A stretch of DNA of 64,000 nucleotides from Actinomadura alba. Lineage in GTDB: Bacteria > Actinomycetota > Actinomycetes > Streptosporangiales > Streptosporangiaceae. The notes beneath the pieces were generated by a model, which worked only from the letters and a program-made list of their open reading frames with translations, was not told where the DNA came from and did not search any database. The stretch is taken from positions 61,546 through 125,545 of the forward strand of contig NZ_JABVEC010000023.1 of the NCBI RefSeq assembly GCF_014323705.1, read 5' to 3'. The position numbers were made by a program, and so were the translations under genes. This document shows, in pieces, positions 1 through 8,969 of this stretch (the first letter of the stretch is position 1; the number at the start of each line of letters is the position of its first letter).

Positions 1-834
1 GGCGCCGGCTCGGTGATGCACGGCATGAAGGACGCGGTGAACATGCGCAAGTACGGCGCCCTGCGCGCCGTCATGGTGATCACCTGGGCGACGTTCGGCC
101 TCGGCTATCTCGCGATCATCGGATTCCCCGGGCTGTCCGGTTGGTTCACCAAGGACGGCATCATCGAGGCCGCCTTCCACAAGGGCGGAACGAGCGGGGC
201 GATCCTCGGCGGGTGCACCCTGCTGGGCGCGGGCATCACCGCCTACTACATGTCGCGCGTGATGTTCATGACCTTCTTCGGCGGCAAGCGCTGGGACGAC
301 GGCGTGCACCCGCACGAGTCGCCCAAGGTCATGACGGTGCCGCTGATGCTGCTCTCCGTCGGCTCGGTGCTCATGGGCGGATTCCTGGTGCTCGGCGGCT
401 TCTCCGAGTTCCTCGCGCCGTCCCTGCCTCCCGGGATGGAGGAGCACCACTTCGAGCCGATCACGAACGCTGGGATCGCCACGTTCGTGCTCATGATCAT
501 CGGCGTTGGCATCGCGTGGCGGCAGTACGCGGCCCGGCCGGTGCCGCGCGAGGCACCGAGGGGCAGCCTCGTCACCGTGGCCGCACGTAAGGACCTGTAC
601 GGCGACGCGATCAACGAGTCGCTCATCATGCGTCCCGGCCAGTGGCTGACCCGGCTGGCCGTCTTCTTCGACAACAAGGGCGTCGACGGGGTCGTCAACG
701 GCCTGGCCGCCGGGATCGGCGGCACGTCGGGGCGGGTCCGCCGGCTCCAGACCGGCTTCGTCCGCTCGTACGCCCTTTCCATGTTCATCGGTGCCGCCCT
801 GGTGGTCGGCGCCCTGGTGCTGGTGAGGATCTAG
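1..834 (+). CDS. nuoL: NADH-quinone oxidoreductase subunit L, C-terminal part
   Basis: Membrane subunit of respiratory complex I that carries an antiporter-like proton channel and the long lateral helix. The gene runs in from the left edge in frame 1, so only the last 277 residues are visible. The segment GLSGWFTKDGIIEAAF is the characteristic late NuoL motif, followed by several hydrophobic helices and the terminal TM helix. The stop is TAG at 832-834. nuoM and nuoN follow directly, giving the normal L-M-N end of a complete nuo operon. A second nuoL lies at 39261-41117; the two share the SGFFSKD/SGWFTKD region but are clearly diverged paralogues. Confidence 0.95.
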   Translation, partial: GAGSVMHGMKDAVNMRKYGALRAVMVITWATFGLGYLAIIGFPGLSGWFTKDGIIEAAFHKGGTSGAILGGCTLLGAGITAYYMSRVMFMTFFGGKRWDDGVHPHESPKVMTVPLMLLSVGSVLMGGFLVLGGFSEFLAPSLPPGMEEHHFEPITNAGIATFVLMIIGVGIAWRQYAARPVPREAPRGSLVTVAARKDLYGDAINESLIMRPGQWLTRLAVFFDNKGVDGVVNGLAAGIGGTSGRVRRLQTGFVRSYALSMFIGAALVVGALVLVRI

Positions 835-836
835 CC

Positions 837-911
837 GTGGGCGATTTTCGCGAGGCGATGATCATCAACGTGTCCGCCGGAGGGCGGCCTGAACTGGAGC
901 TGCCGTGCTGA
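837..911 (+). CDS. Possible 24-residue leader frame between nuoL and nuoM
   Basis: A GTG-started frame of 24 codons fills the 70-base nuoL-nuoM gap, and its TGA overlaps the GTG of nuoM. It has no recognisable domain. It could couple translation between the two large genes or be chance. The nuoM ribosome site GGAG at 896-899 lies inside it, which is compatible with re-initiation. There is no direct evidence of translation. Confidence 0.2.
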   Translation: MGDFREAMIINVSAGGRPELELPC

Positions 912-2455
912 CCCTGCTCATCGCGCTGCCGGCCCTCGGGGCGTTCGGCATCACTTTGCTGCCCCGGGGCCGCGACGAGCTCGCCAAGCAGGTGGCGCTC
1001 GGCATCTCGATCGTCGTGGCGGTGCTGACCATCGGCATGGCGCTGCGGTTCGAGCCCGGCGGCGCGCGCTTCCAGTTCACCGAGTCGTACTGGTGGATCA
1101 AGCAGTTCGGCGTGCACTGGGCGGTCGGCGTCGACGGCGTCGCGCTCGTGCTGATCGCGCTGTCGGTGATCCTGATGCCGCTGGTCATCCTGGCCTCGTG
1201 GTCCGAGGCCGACCGGTTCGGCGGCGCGGAGCTGCCGAAGGCCGACCTCGACAAGTACGCGCGGCCCAAGCGGTCGGTGAAGACCTACTTCGCCCTGCTG
1301 CTGTCGCTCGAGGCGATGATGATCGGCGTCTTCGCGGCGACCGACGTCTTCCTCTTCTATGTCTTCTTCGAGGCGATGCTGATCCCGATGTACTTCATCA
1401 TCGGGTCGTTCGGCGGGCCGCAGCGCTCGTACGCCGCGGTGAAGTTCCTGCTGTACTCGCTGTTCGGCGGGCTGATCATGCTCGTCGCGGTCATCGCGCT
1501 CTACTCGCAGGGGCCCGGCACCTTCCTGTTCGCCGAGCTGAGCAAGCTGAACCTGGACCCGACCACCGCCAAGTGGCTGTTCCTCGGCTTCTTCATCGCG
1601 TTCGCGATCAAGGCGCCGCTGGTGCCGTTCCACACCTGGCTGCCGGACGCGGCCGGTCAGGCCCCGACGGGCGCCGCCGTGCTGCTCGTCGGCGTGCTCG
1701 ACAAGGTCGGGACGTACGGCATGCTCCGCTTCTGCCTGGAGCTGTTCCCGTCGGCGGCCAAGTGGTTCACGCCCGTCGTGATCACGCTGGCGGTGATCGG
1801 GATCATCTACGGCGCGGTGCTGGCGATCGGCCAGGTCGACCTCAAGCGGCTGGTCGCCTACACCTCGATCTCGCACTTCGGGTTCATCGCGCTGGGCATC
1901 TTCGCGATGACCTCGCAGGGGCAGTCCGGCGCCACGCTCTACATGGTCAACCACGGCTTCTCGACGGCCGCGCTGTTCCTGATCGTCGGGTTCCTGATCG
2001 TACGGCGCGGGTCGGCGCGGATCGACGCCTTCGGCGGCGTGCAGAAGGTCGCCCCGGTGCTGGCCGGGACCTTCCTGATCGCCGGCCTGTCCGGACTGGC
2101 GCTGCCCGGCCTGAGCTCGTTCGTTTCCGAGTTCCTGGTGCTGGTCGGGACGTTCACCCGCTACCGCGTCCCCGCCGTGATCGCCGCGGTCGGCATCGTC
2201 CTCGCCGCCGTCTACATCCTGTGGATGTACCAGCGGACGATGAACGGGCCCACCGCCGAGCCGGTCAAGGGCATGAAGGACCTGTCCCACCGGGAGCTCG
2301 CGGCGCTGGCCCCCATCATCGCGATCATCGTGGCCCTGGGCTTCTATCCCAAGCCGGTGCTCGATGTGATCAACCCATCGGTGCAGCACACGATGAGCCG
2401 GGTCCAGATGAAGGATCCCGCCCCCACTGTGGCTGAGAAGGGAACACGCCCGTGA
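905..2455 (+). CDS. nuoM: NADH-quinone oxidoreductase subunit M
   Basis: Antiporter-like membrane subunit of complex I, 516 residues with about 14 hydrophobic segments. The family hallmark HTWLPDAAGQAP is visible, and its following lysine (DKVGTYG) and an earlier FFEAMLIPMY motif supply the charged residues of the proton path. A GTG start is chosen because GGAG lies five bases upstream and the protein begins directly with its first membrane helix. The end overlaps nuoN by four bases (GTGA), indicating translational coupling. This is the NuoM of the first, presumably canonical complex; a paralogue is at 41114-42592. Confidence 0.97.
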   Translation: MLTLLIALPALGAFGITLLPRGRDELAKQVALGISIVVAVLTIGMALRFEPGGARFQFTESYWWIKQFGVHWAVGVDGVALVLIALSVILMPLVILASWSEADRFGGAELPKADLDKYARPKRSVKTYFALLLSLEAMMIGVFAATDVFLFYVFFEAMLIPMYFIIGSFGGPQRSYAAVKFLLYSLFGGLIMLVAVIALYSQGPGTFLFAELSKLNLDPTTAKWLFLGFFIAFAIKAPLVPFHTWLPDAAGQAPTGAAVLLVGVLDKVGTYGMLRFCLELFPSAAKWFTPVVITLAVIGIIYGAVLAIGQVDLKRLVAYTSISHFGFIALGIFAMTSQGQSGATLYMVNHGFSTAALFLIVGFLIVRRGSARIDAFGGVQKVAPVLAGTFLIAGLSGLALPGLSSFVSEFLVLVGTFTRYRVPAVIAAVGIVLAAVYILWMYQRTMNGPTAEPVKGMKDLSHRELAALAPIIAIIVALGFYPKPVLDVINPSVQHTMSRVQMKDPAPTVAEKGTRP

Positions 2456-4050
2456 AGGGGACCGCTCTAGTGACCGCCGCTCCGAACTTCTCGGCGCCGC
2501 ACATCGAGTACGGGCAACTGGCTCCGATGCTGCTGGTGTTCGGCGTGGCCGTCCTCGGGGTGCTCATCGAGGCTTTCGTCGGCCGTGACTGGCGGCGTGC
2601 CGTCCAGGTCCCGCTGGCCTATCTCGGTCTGGGCGGTGCCCTCGCCTGGACGATCTACCTCGGTGTCGACCGGGCCTCGATCGAGGGCCGTACGCTCTGG
2701 GACCACGCGCCGAACTTCAAGGCCGCCGCCATGGGGTCGGTGGCCGTGGACGCCCCCACGTACTTCCTGCAGGGCACCATCCTGGTCTTCGCGCTGGTCA
2801 GCCTGCTGCTCATCGCCGAGCGCGGGCACGACGCCTTCACGCCCCAGGCCGCCGCGGTGCCCGGCAGCGACGCCGAGCAGGAGAGCATGGCGGCGGGATC
2901 GGAGCACACCGAGGTCTTCCCGCTGATGATGTTCGCGGTCGGCGGCATGCTGCTGTTCCCCGCGTCCAACGACCTGCTCACGATGTTCGTGGCCCTCGAG
3001 GTGCTGTCGCTTCCGCTGTACCTGCTGTGCGGGCTCGCCCGCCGGCGCCGCCTGCTCTCGCAGGAGGCGGCGGTGAAGTACTTCCTGCTCGGAGCATTCT
3101 CCTCGGCGTTCTTCCTGTACGGGGTCGCGCTGCTGTACGGCTTCGCGGGCTCGGTGCGGCTGTCCGACATCGCCAACGAGATCGGCAAGCAGAGCGGCAG
3201 CGAGCCGTTGCTGCTCGCCGGGGTGGCGCTGCTCTCGGTCGGCCTGCTGTTCAAGCTGGGCGCCGTGCCGTTCCACTCGTGGAAGCCGGACGTCTACCAG
3301 GGCGCGCCGACCCCCATCACCGCGCTCATGGCCTCCTGCACGCTGGTGTCGGCGTTCGGCGCGATCCTGCGGGTGTTCTACGTCGGACTGGAGAACCTGC
3401 GCTGGGACTGGCGGCCGATGATGTGGGCCGTGGCCATCATCACGATGGTCGCCGGCGCGGTCATCGCGATCACCCAGACCGACGTGAAGCGGCTGCTCGC
3501 CTACTCGTCGGTCGCGCACGCGGGCTTCCTCCTGCTCGGTGTCATCGCGACGTCCAAGGCGGGACTGTCGGCCACGTTGTTCTATCTCGCGGCGTACGGC
3601 TTCACCACGATCGGCGCGTTCGCCATCGTCATGATGGTGCGCGACTCGGGTGGCGAGGCGGGGCACCTCAGCCGCTGGGCCGGTCTCGGCAAGCGGTCGC
3701 CCGCCATCGCGGGCATCTTCGCGTTCTTCCTGCTGGCGTTCGCGGGCATCCCACTGACGAGCGGTTTCACCGGCAAGTTCGCGGTCTTCCAGGCCGCCGT
3801 CGAAGGCGGCGCGACCCCGCTCGTCATCGTCGGTGTGCTCTCCTCGGCGATCGCCGCCTTCTTCTACGTCCGGGTCATCGTCGTCATGTTCTTCAGCGAC
3901 CCGGAGCCCGACGCCCCGGCCGTGGTGGTCGGGCGGACGGCCGCGACCGCTGTGGCACTCGGGTTGGCGGCTACTGTGGTACTCGGTGTGCTGCCGCAGC
4001 CGATGCTCGATCTCGCCGGGCAGGCGGCGACGCAGCTGTTCGTCCGGTAG
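2452..4050 (+). CDS. nuoN: NADH-quinone oxidoreductase subunit N
   Basis: Third antiporter-like membrane subunit of complex I, 532 residues. The motif FHSWKPDVYQGAPTP, with the conserved lysine and aspartate, identifies the family, and LGAFSSAFFLYG and TSGFTGKFAVF are also typical. The GTG start overlaps the nuoM stop by four bases. Residues about 120-150 form a polar loop (EQESMAAGSEHTEV) between helices that is common in actinobacterial NuoN. The gene ends the first nuo operon and is followed after eight bases by a prenyl synthase. Confidence 0.97.
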   Translation: MKGTALVTAAPNFSAPHIEYGQLAPMLLVFGVAVLGVLIEAFVGRDWRRAVQVPLAYLGLGGALAWTIYLGVDRASIEGRTLWDHAPNFKAAAMGSVAVDAPTYFLQGTILVFALVSLLLIAERGHDAFTPQAAAVPGSDAEQESMAAGSEHTEVFPLMMFAVGGMLLFPASNDLLTMFVALEVLSLPLYLLCGLARRRRLLSQEAAVKYFLLGAFSSAFFLYGVALLYGFAGSVRLSDIANEIGKQSGSEPLLLAGVALLSVGLLFKLGAVPFHSWKPDVYQGAPTPITALMASCTLVSAFGAILRVFYVGLENLRWDWRPMMWAVAIITMVAGAVIAITQTDVKRLLAYSSVAHAGFLLLGVIATSKAGLSATLFYLAAYGFTTIGAFAIVMMVRDSGGEAGHLSRWAGLGKRSPAIAGIFAFFLLAFAGIPLTSGFTGKFAVFQAAVEGGATPLVIVGVLSSAIAAFFYVRVIVVMFFSDPEPDAPAVVVGRTAATAVALGLAATVVLGVLPQPMLDLAGQAATQLFVR

Positions 4051-4058
4051 GGGGACTT

Positions 4059-5054
4059 GTGAGTAGTGCCATTCCGTTCGGTCTGCCGGTCACCGATGAG
4101 CTCGCAGCGGACGTGGTGGAGCGACTCGCGGCCGTGGAAGAGCGGTTGCTCGAGACCGCACGCGATCAGGATCGGCTCCTGACCGAGGCCTCCCGGCATC
4201 TGGTCGCGGCGGGCGGGAAGCGGTTCCGGCCGATGCTGGTGCTGCTGGCCTCGTACTTCGGGGATCCGACCGCTCCCGGCGTGGTGTCCGCCGCCGTCGT
4301 GGTGGAGCTGACGCACCTGGGCTCGCTCTACCACGACGACGTCATGGACGAGGCACCGATGCGGCGCGGTCAGGTCTCCGCCAACCTGCGGTGGACCAAC
4401 ACGATCGCGATCCTCACCGGCGACTACCTGTTCTCCCGCGCCTCGGACCTGCTCGCCGACCTCGGCCCGGAGGCCGTCCGGGTACAGGCCCGGGCGTTCT
4501 CCCGGCTGGTCCGCGGGCAGATCCAGGAGACGGTCGGGCCCGCGCCCGACACTGACCCGCTCAAGCACTACCTGCAGGTGATGGCGGACAAGACCGGCTC
4601 GCTCATCGCCGTTTCCGGCCAGTTCGGCGCGATGCTGGCGGGGGCGTCCGCCCATGTGGTCGACACCATCACCTCGGCGTGCGAGAAGATCGGTGTGGCC
4701 TTCCAGCTCTCCGACGACATCCTCGACATCGCCTCCGAGTCCGACCAGTCGGGCAAGACCCCCGGTACCGACCTGCGCGAGGGGATCCGTACCCTCCCGG
4801 TGCTGCACGTGCTGGCGTCGACCGACCCCGCGGACGAGCGGCTGCAGAAGCTGCTGACCTCCGACCTCACCGACGACGAGGCCCACGCCGAGGCGCTCGG
4901 GCTGCTGCGCTCCCACCCGGCCATGGACCGGGCCCGGGCCGATCTTCGGCAGTGGGCCGCGGACGCCCGCGCCGAGCTCCTCACGCTGCCCGACGTGCCC
5001 GCCCGGGCGGCCTTCGAGGGCCTCTGCGACTACGTGGTCTCCCGCACCGGCTGA
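4059..5054 (+). CDS. Polyprenyl diphosphate synthase (menaquinone side chain)
   Basis: All-trans polyprenyl diphosphate synthase, 331 residues. It condenses isopentenyl diphosphate onto allylic primers to make the long tail of menaquinone. Both aspartate-rich Mg-binding motifs are present: DDVMDEAPMRRG (first, about residue 93) and DDILD in FQLSDDILDIASES (second). The GGKRFRP substrate motif is near residue 53. The GTG start lies eight bases after the nuoN stop; the reading frame is open further upstream, but that part overlaps nuoN. Placement at the end of the nuo operon fits a supply of quinone for complex I. The exact chain length cannot be read from the sequence; hepta-, octa- or nonaprenyl are all possible. 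Confidence 0.9.
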   Translation: MSSAIPFGLPVTDELAADVVERLAAVEERLLETARDQDRLLTEASRHLVAAGGKRFRPMLVLLASYFGDPTAPGVVSAAVVVELTHLGSLYHDDVMDEAPMRRGQVSANLRWTNTIAILTGDYLFSRASDLLADLGPEAVRVQARAFSRLVRGQIQETVGPAPDTDPLKHYLQVMADKTGSLIAVSGQFGAMLAGASAHVVDTITSACEKIGVAFQLSDDILDIASESDQSGKTPGTDLREGIRTLPVLHVLASTDPADERLQKLLTSDLTDDEAHAEALGLLRSHPAMDRARADLRQWAADARAELLTLPDVPARAAFEGLCDYVVSRTG

Positions 5055-5243
5055 CCGGTCACGGCCGGGCCGCGGCGGCGCCCGCCCAGCGCCTGCCCAG
5101 ACCCCGTCAAGGTGGCGTAAGAGGCCGCCTGACCTGCGTAGTTATCGCGTATATAAGTCTCTCATTCCCTGAGTTCGACCCTAGCGTGAAGAGAGTCAGC
5201 CGCCATCGCGGCAGGCAGGGACCAGGAAATGAGGGCTCAGAGC

Positions 5244-5639
5244 ATGGCATCCCCGGATCTTCTCGTCGTGCCGGTACGTACCGCCTCTGGCGGCACGTTC
5301 GCCGTGCGGACGGCACGGCTCGCGGGCGAGGGGCGGGTGGGCATCGCGTTCACGTCGGTCTCGAGGCTGCGGCAGGTCCTCGGCGGCGACCAGGCCTGGG
5401 TGCGCCTGCATGAGGCCGCACTACGGCACCTGCTGAGGCCGCTCGGCGTGGCCCGGATCCAGGTCGACCCCGAGGTGATGGTCCCGCGGATCCCGGCCGA
5501 CCCCGCGGGCGTCGTACCGCCGCAGGTGACGCGCACCGACCTGCGCCGCCCGGCCGCGCCGGCCGCCGACCACGCCGGGCCGGGTGAGGGTTCGGCGGCT
5601 TTCGTGCCCGTGGGCGTCCCGGCCGCACGCCATGGATGA
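5244..5639 (+). CDS. SAV_915-family / SseB-like small protein
   Basis: A 131-residue soluble protein with a fold typical of the actinobacterial SAV_915 family (related to SseB N-terminal domains). The conserved stretch VGIAFTSVSRLRQVLGG is followed by LGVARIQVDPEV. Function is unknown. The ATG at 5244 is preferred over 5229 because GAGGG sits eight bases upstream, whereas the earlier ATG has only AGGA almost touching it. The last 60 residues are rich in Pro and Ala and look disordered. The end overlaps the next small frame by eight bases, so it probably heads an operon running into lysA. Confidence 0.7.
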   Translation: MASPDLLVVPVRTASGGTFAVRTARLAGEGRVGIAFTSVSRLRQVLGGDQAWVRLHEAALRHLLRPLGVARIQVDPEVMVPRIPADPAGVVPPQVTRTDLRRPAAPAADHAGPGEGSAAFVPVGVPAARHG

Positions 5640-5745
5640 GCAGGGCCGCGGCGGCGGGCGGTTCCTCGCCCCGGGGATCACCGGGGTGTTGTGGGTCCTC
5701 GCGGCCGCCGTACTGATCACTCTGCTCCTGACGGTCTTCAGATGA
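5632..5745 (+). CDS. 37-residue single-helix membrane peptide
   Basis: A short frame coding for a hydrophilic Gly/Arg-rich head of about ten residues, then one strongly hydrophobic helix (GVLWVLAAAVLITLLLTVF) and a terminal arginine. It starts with ATG inside the end of the preceding gene (8-base overlap) and its stop overlaps the next ATG as ATGA. The tight packing argues that it is translated. Function is unknown; it may be a small membrane anchor or stress peptide. Confidence 0.5.
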   Translation: MDEQGRGGGRFLAPGITGVLWVLAAAVLITLLLTVFR

Positions 5746-5795
5746 GTCTCAGCGCGCGGGTGCGGGCGCACGCCCGGATCCGCAGGGGGAATTGA
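5742..5795 (+). CDS. 17-residue basic leader-like frame before lysA
   Basis: The frame MSLSARVRAHARIRRGN begins at an ATGA overlap with the preceding membrane peptide and ends one base before the lysA ATG. The lysA ribosome site (AGGGGGA, 5784-5790) lies inside it. It has no lysine codons, so classic lysine attenuation is not suggested. It may serve translational coupling only. Confidence 0.3.
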   Translation: MSLSARVRAHARIRRGN

Positions 5796-5796
5796 C

Positions 5797-7119
5797 ATGC
5801 TTCTCAGTACACGGCGGGCGGATATCGACCACGCGATCTGGCCCGCGACCGCCCACGATCTGGACGGCGACGACATCTCGGTCGGCGGGATCCCGCTGGC
5901 GAGGTTGGCCGACCGTTACGGCACTCCCCTCCACGTCGTCGACGAGACCGACGTGCGGCAGCGCTGCCGTGCCTTCAAGGCGGCGTTCGCGGGCGGTGAG
6001 GTCGTCTACGCGGGCAAGGCCTTCCTGTGCCGGGCGATGGCCCGGTGGATCGCCGAGGAGGGGCTGTCGCTCGACGTCTGCTCCGCGGGAGAACTCGCGG
6101 TGGCGCGGGCGGCCGGCTTCCCGGCGAAGCGGATCGTCATGCACGGCAACGCCAAGACGCCCGAGGACCTCAGGGCGGCGATGGACTACGGCGTGGGCCG
6201 CATCGTGGTGGACTCGACGGCCGAGATCAGCCGGCTCGCGGCGCTGGGCCGCCGCGCCGCGCCGCAGCGGCTGCTGATCCGTGTCATTCCCGGCGTGGAC
6301 GGTGGTTCGCACCCGGCCATGACGACCGGCACGGAGGACCAGAAGTTCGGCTTCTCGATCGCCTCGGGTGCCGCCGCCGAGGCGGTGCGGCGGGTGATCG
6401 GACAGCGCGGGTTCGAACCGGTCGGCCTGCACTGCCACATCGGCTCGCAGATCACGAGCATCGAGCTGTTCGAGCGCGCCGCGGTGCGGGTCGTCGACCT
6501 CATGGCGACCATCCGCGACGAGCACGGCGTCACGCTGCCCCAGCTGGACCTCGGCGGTGGATTCGCGGTCCCGTACCTCTCCGGCGACGCGGAGATCTCT
6601 CCCGCGGCGGTCGGCGAGCGGCTCATGGCCGCCGTGCGCTCCGCCTGCGCGTCGTACCGGTTGCCGGTGCCCCAGGTGACGGTCGAGCCGGGCCGCGCGA
6701 TCAGCGCCCGCGCCGGGGTCACGGTGTACCGCGTGCTCGGCGTCAAGCGCGGGCTGTCCGGGCGGGTCTTCGTGACCGTCGACGGCGGCATGAGCGACAA
6801 CCCCCGGCCGAGCCTGTACGGGGCGAACTACACGGTGCGGCTGGTCGGCCGCCGGGCGACCGCGGCCGAACGCGCGACGACCGTCGTCGGGCGGCACTGC
6901 GAGGCGGGCGACGTGATCGCCAGGGACGCGCTGCTGCCGGCCGACGTGCGGCCCGGAGACCTGCTGGCGGTGCCCTGCACGGGCGCCTACCACCACTCGA
7001 TGTCGTCCAACTACAACCTGGTACGGCGCCCGCCGGTCGTCGGTGTCGCCGGCGGAAACGGCCGGCTGCTGATCCGTCGCGAGACCGAGAGCGACCTGCT
7101 CCGCCGTGACGTCGGCTGA
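5797..7119 (+). CDS. lysA: Diaminopimelate decarboxylase
   Basis: PLP enzyme that decarboxylates meso-diaminopimelate to L-lysine, 440 residues, in two domains: an alanine-racemase-like barrel (about 45-300) and a C-terminal beta domain. The PLP lysine is in VVYAGKAFLC, the usual actinobacterial form. GLHCHIGSQI, LDLGGGF and EPGRAI line the cofactor and phosphate site, and CEAGD plus GAYHHSMSSNYN form the substrate-binding part contributed by the partner subunit. The start is ATG with AGGGGGA six bases upstream. It is the last gene of the small-gene operon and converges on rarD, 24 bases away. No threonine-branch genes are nearby, so it may be one of two lysA copies in the genome. Confidence 0.93.
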   Translation: MLLSTRRADIDHAIWPATAHDLDGDDISVGGIPLARLADRYGTPLHVVDETDVRQRCRAFKAAFAGGEVVYAGKAFLCRAMARWIAEEGLSLDVCSAGELAVARAAGFPAKRIVMHGNAKTPEDLRAAMDYGVGRIVVDSTAEISRLAALGRRAAPQRLLIRVIPGVDGGSHPAMTTGTEDQKFGFSIASGAAAEAVRRVIGQRGFEPVGLHCHIGSQITSIELFERAAVRVVDLMATIRDEHGVTLPQLDLGGGFAVPYLSGDAEISPAAVGERLMAAVRSACASYRLPVPQVTVEPGRAISARAGVTVYRVLGVKRGLSGRVFVTVDGGMSDNPRPSLYGANYTVRLVGRRATAAERATTVVGRHCEAGDVIARDALLPADVRPGDLLAVPCTGAYHHSMSSNYNLVRRPPVVGVAGGNGRLLIRRETESDLLRRDVG

Positions 7120-7143
7120 CGGGTCATCTCCGGCCTCGTCCGA

Positions 7144-8073
7144 TCACGACCGGGGCAGCGAGGCGACCGGCTCCGGCGTCACCGCGGGAACGACCTGCCG
7201 CCGCTGCCGACGGGAACCGCGCACGCCGTCGTACGTCAGGATGACCAGCGCGACCCAGACCAGCAGGAAGCCGATCCAGCGGCTGGCGGGCATCTGCTCG
7301 TGCTGCACCAGCAGTCCGATGAGGAACTGCAGGGTCGGCGCGAGGTACTGCAGCAGCCCGACCGTGGTCATCGGCAACCGGATGGCTGAGGCGTTGAACA
7401 ACATGAGCGGAACAGCCGTGATCACGCCCCCGCCGACCAGCAGCAGCGCCTGCGCCGCCCCGGCGTTCCCGAACGTCGCGTCGCCGTGGGAGTGCAGCAT
7501 GAGAGTGAAGGCCAGTGCGGGCAGCAGCAGCACGCTGGTCTCGACCGTGAGGCTCTCGGCCGACGGCGTGTTCGCGAACTTCTTGAGCAGGCCGTACGTG
7601 CCGAACGAGCACGCGAGCGTGAGCGCGATCCACGGCAGCCGGCCGTAGTCGGCCGTCAGCACGATGACCGCGGCCGCGCCCAGGGCGATGGCGGCCCACT
7701 GCATGCGACGCAGCCGCTCCTGGAACACGACGACGCCGAGCACGACGCTGATGAGGGGATTGATGAAGTAGCCCAGCGAGGTCTCGATGGTGTGCCCGGA
7801 GTTGACGCCGTAGATGTACATCCCCCAGTTGACGGAGATGACCATGGCGGCCAGGGCCAGCAACCCGACCTGCTTGAGGGTGAGTGAGCGCACCCATGAC
7901 CAGTGCCGCCGTACGGCGAGGATCGCGACGACGGCGAAGAGCGACCACAGAATGCGATGGGCGAGGATCTCGGACGCCTCGGCCGGCTTCAGCAACGGCC
8001 AGTACAGCGGGAACAATCCCCACATGGCATAGGCCGCGATTCCGAAGATCATTCCCTTGCGCAAATCCGTCAC
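7144..8073 (-). CDS. rarD: RarD/EamA-family transporter
   Basis: Integral membrane protein of the drug/metabolite transporter superfamily, 309 residues with ten predicted helices in two EamA repeats. The N-terminal GIAAYAMWGLFPLYWPLLKP and the middle GYFINPLISVVLGVVVFQE are diagnostic of RarD, as is the late GLLQYLAPTLQFLIG. The C-terminal tail is basic and cytoplasmic. A GTG start is used; no strong ribosome site is visible, so leaderless or weak initiation is possible. Substrate is unknown in this family. It diverges from msrA, with about 215 bases between the starts. Confidence 0.85.
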   Translation of the reverse strand: MTDLRKGMIFGIAAYAMWGLFPLYWPLLKPAEASEILAHRILWSLFAVVAILAVRRHWSWVRSLTLKQVGLLALAAMVISVNWGMYIYGVNSGHTIETSLGYFINPLISVVLGVVVFQERLRRMQWAAIALGAAAVIVLTADYGRLPWIALTLACSFGTYGLLKKFANTPSAESLTVETSVLLLPALAFTLMLHSHGDATFGNAGAAQALLLVGGGVITAVPLMLFNASAIRLPMTTVGLLQYLAPTLQFLIGLLVQHEQMPASRWIGFLLVWVALVILTYDGVRGSRRQRRQVVPAVTPEPVASLPRS

Positions 8074-8289
8074 CAGTGGATGATATCAGCAGGTAATTAG
8101 TCATAATGCTTAACGGTAATGTCAAGCACTGCTTCAGGAAATGGCCGTGGCCGAGCGTTGTTCGGTGTCGGCGAAAGCACGTCCCCGGGCGCTCGCGGTG
8201 GTGCGTACGCCGACACTGAACGGGCTTCGACACGCGTCCGCGCGTCAGTGCGTACCCATCGGCCGGACCCACGGGTTAGCCTGGGCAAC

Positions 8290-8946
8290 GTGTTCGGATT
8301 CGCGAAGACGCAGATGGTCTCATCAGAGCAGGCGCTGCCGGGGCGCGACGTCCCCATGCCGGTGCCGCCCCGCCACGAGGTCCTCGGCGGCCCCGTGGCA
8401 CCGCCCTACCCTGACGGCGCCGAGGTCGCCGAGTTCGCGATGGGCTGTTTCTGGGGTGCCGAGCGCATCTTCTGGCAGACCCCGGGAGTGCTCTCCACCG
8501 CGGTCGGTTACGCGGGCGGCTACACGCCGAACCCCACGTACGAAGAGGTCTGCTCCGGGCTGACCGGCCATACCGAGATGGTGCGCGTCGTTTTCGACCC
8601 GGCCCAGATCTCCTACGAGGAACTGCTCAAGGTCTTCTGGGAGGGACACGACCCCACCCAGGGCATGCGGCAGGGCAACGACGTCGGCACGCAGTACCGC
8701 TCGGCGATCCACCACCGGTCGGCCGAGCAGCAGAAGGCCGCCGAGACCTCCAGGGACGCCTACCAGGAGGTCCTCACCTCGCACGGCCATGGGCCCATCA
8801 CCACCGAGATCGTCCCGGCCGACGAGTTCTACTTCGCCGAGGAGTACCACCAGCAGTACCTGTCCGACGCCAAGAACCCGAACGGCTACTGCGGCATCGG
8901 CGGCACCGGCCTGAGCTGCCCGATCGGCATCGCCCCGGCCGAGTGA
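8290..8946 (+). CDS. msrA: Peptide-methionine (S)-S-oxide reductase
   Basis: Repairs methionine-S-sulfoxide in oxidised proteins and free methionine using thioredoxin. 218 residues from the GTG chosen here, the usual size and N-terminus (VFGFAKTQ...ALPGR) for actinobacterial MsrA. The open frame extends 57 codons further upstream but that part has no family resemblance. The catalytic cysteine is in GCFWGAER. GTQYRSAI and the C-terminal GYCGIGGTGLSCP supply the recycling cysteines. The final 14 codons are duplicated at 11198-11241, see the direct repeat entries. The next gene starts within the stop codon (GTGA). Confidence 0.93.
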   Translation: MFGFAKTQMVSSEQALPGRDVPMPVPPRHEVLGGPVAPPYPDGAEVAEFAMGCFWGAERIFWQTPGVLSTAVGYAGGYTPNPTYEEVCSGLTGHTEMVRVVFDPAQISYEELLKVFWEGHDPTQGMRQGNDVGTQYRSAIHHRSAEQQKAAETSRDAYQEVLTSHGHGPITTEIVPADEFYFAEEYHQQYLSDAKNPNGYCGIGGTGLSCPIGIAPAE

Positions 8947-8969
8947 CCTGGTCGGTTCACGATGACGTT
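8902..8969. repeat. 68-bp direct repeat, copy A (msrA 3' end)
   Basis: This segment matches 11198-11265 at 62 of 68 positions in the same orientation. It covers the last 14 codons of msrA, the stop, and the first codons of the next gene. The two copies bracket a 2.2 kb cassette, like attL/attR of an element inserted at the 3' end of msrA, although no integrase is present between them. Confidence 0.85.

Noticed and set aside
785..2389. Long minus-strand frame opposite nuoM
   Set aside because: Shadow of GC-rich codon bias; Arg/Asp/Gln-rich without any domain and fully overlapped by nuoM.
8119..8289. N-terminal extension of msrA
   Set aside because: Extra 57 codons lack similarity; family length and start sequence support GTG at 8290.
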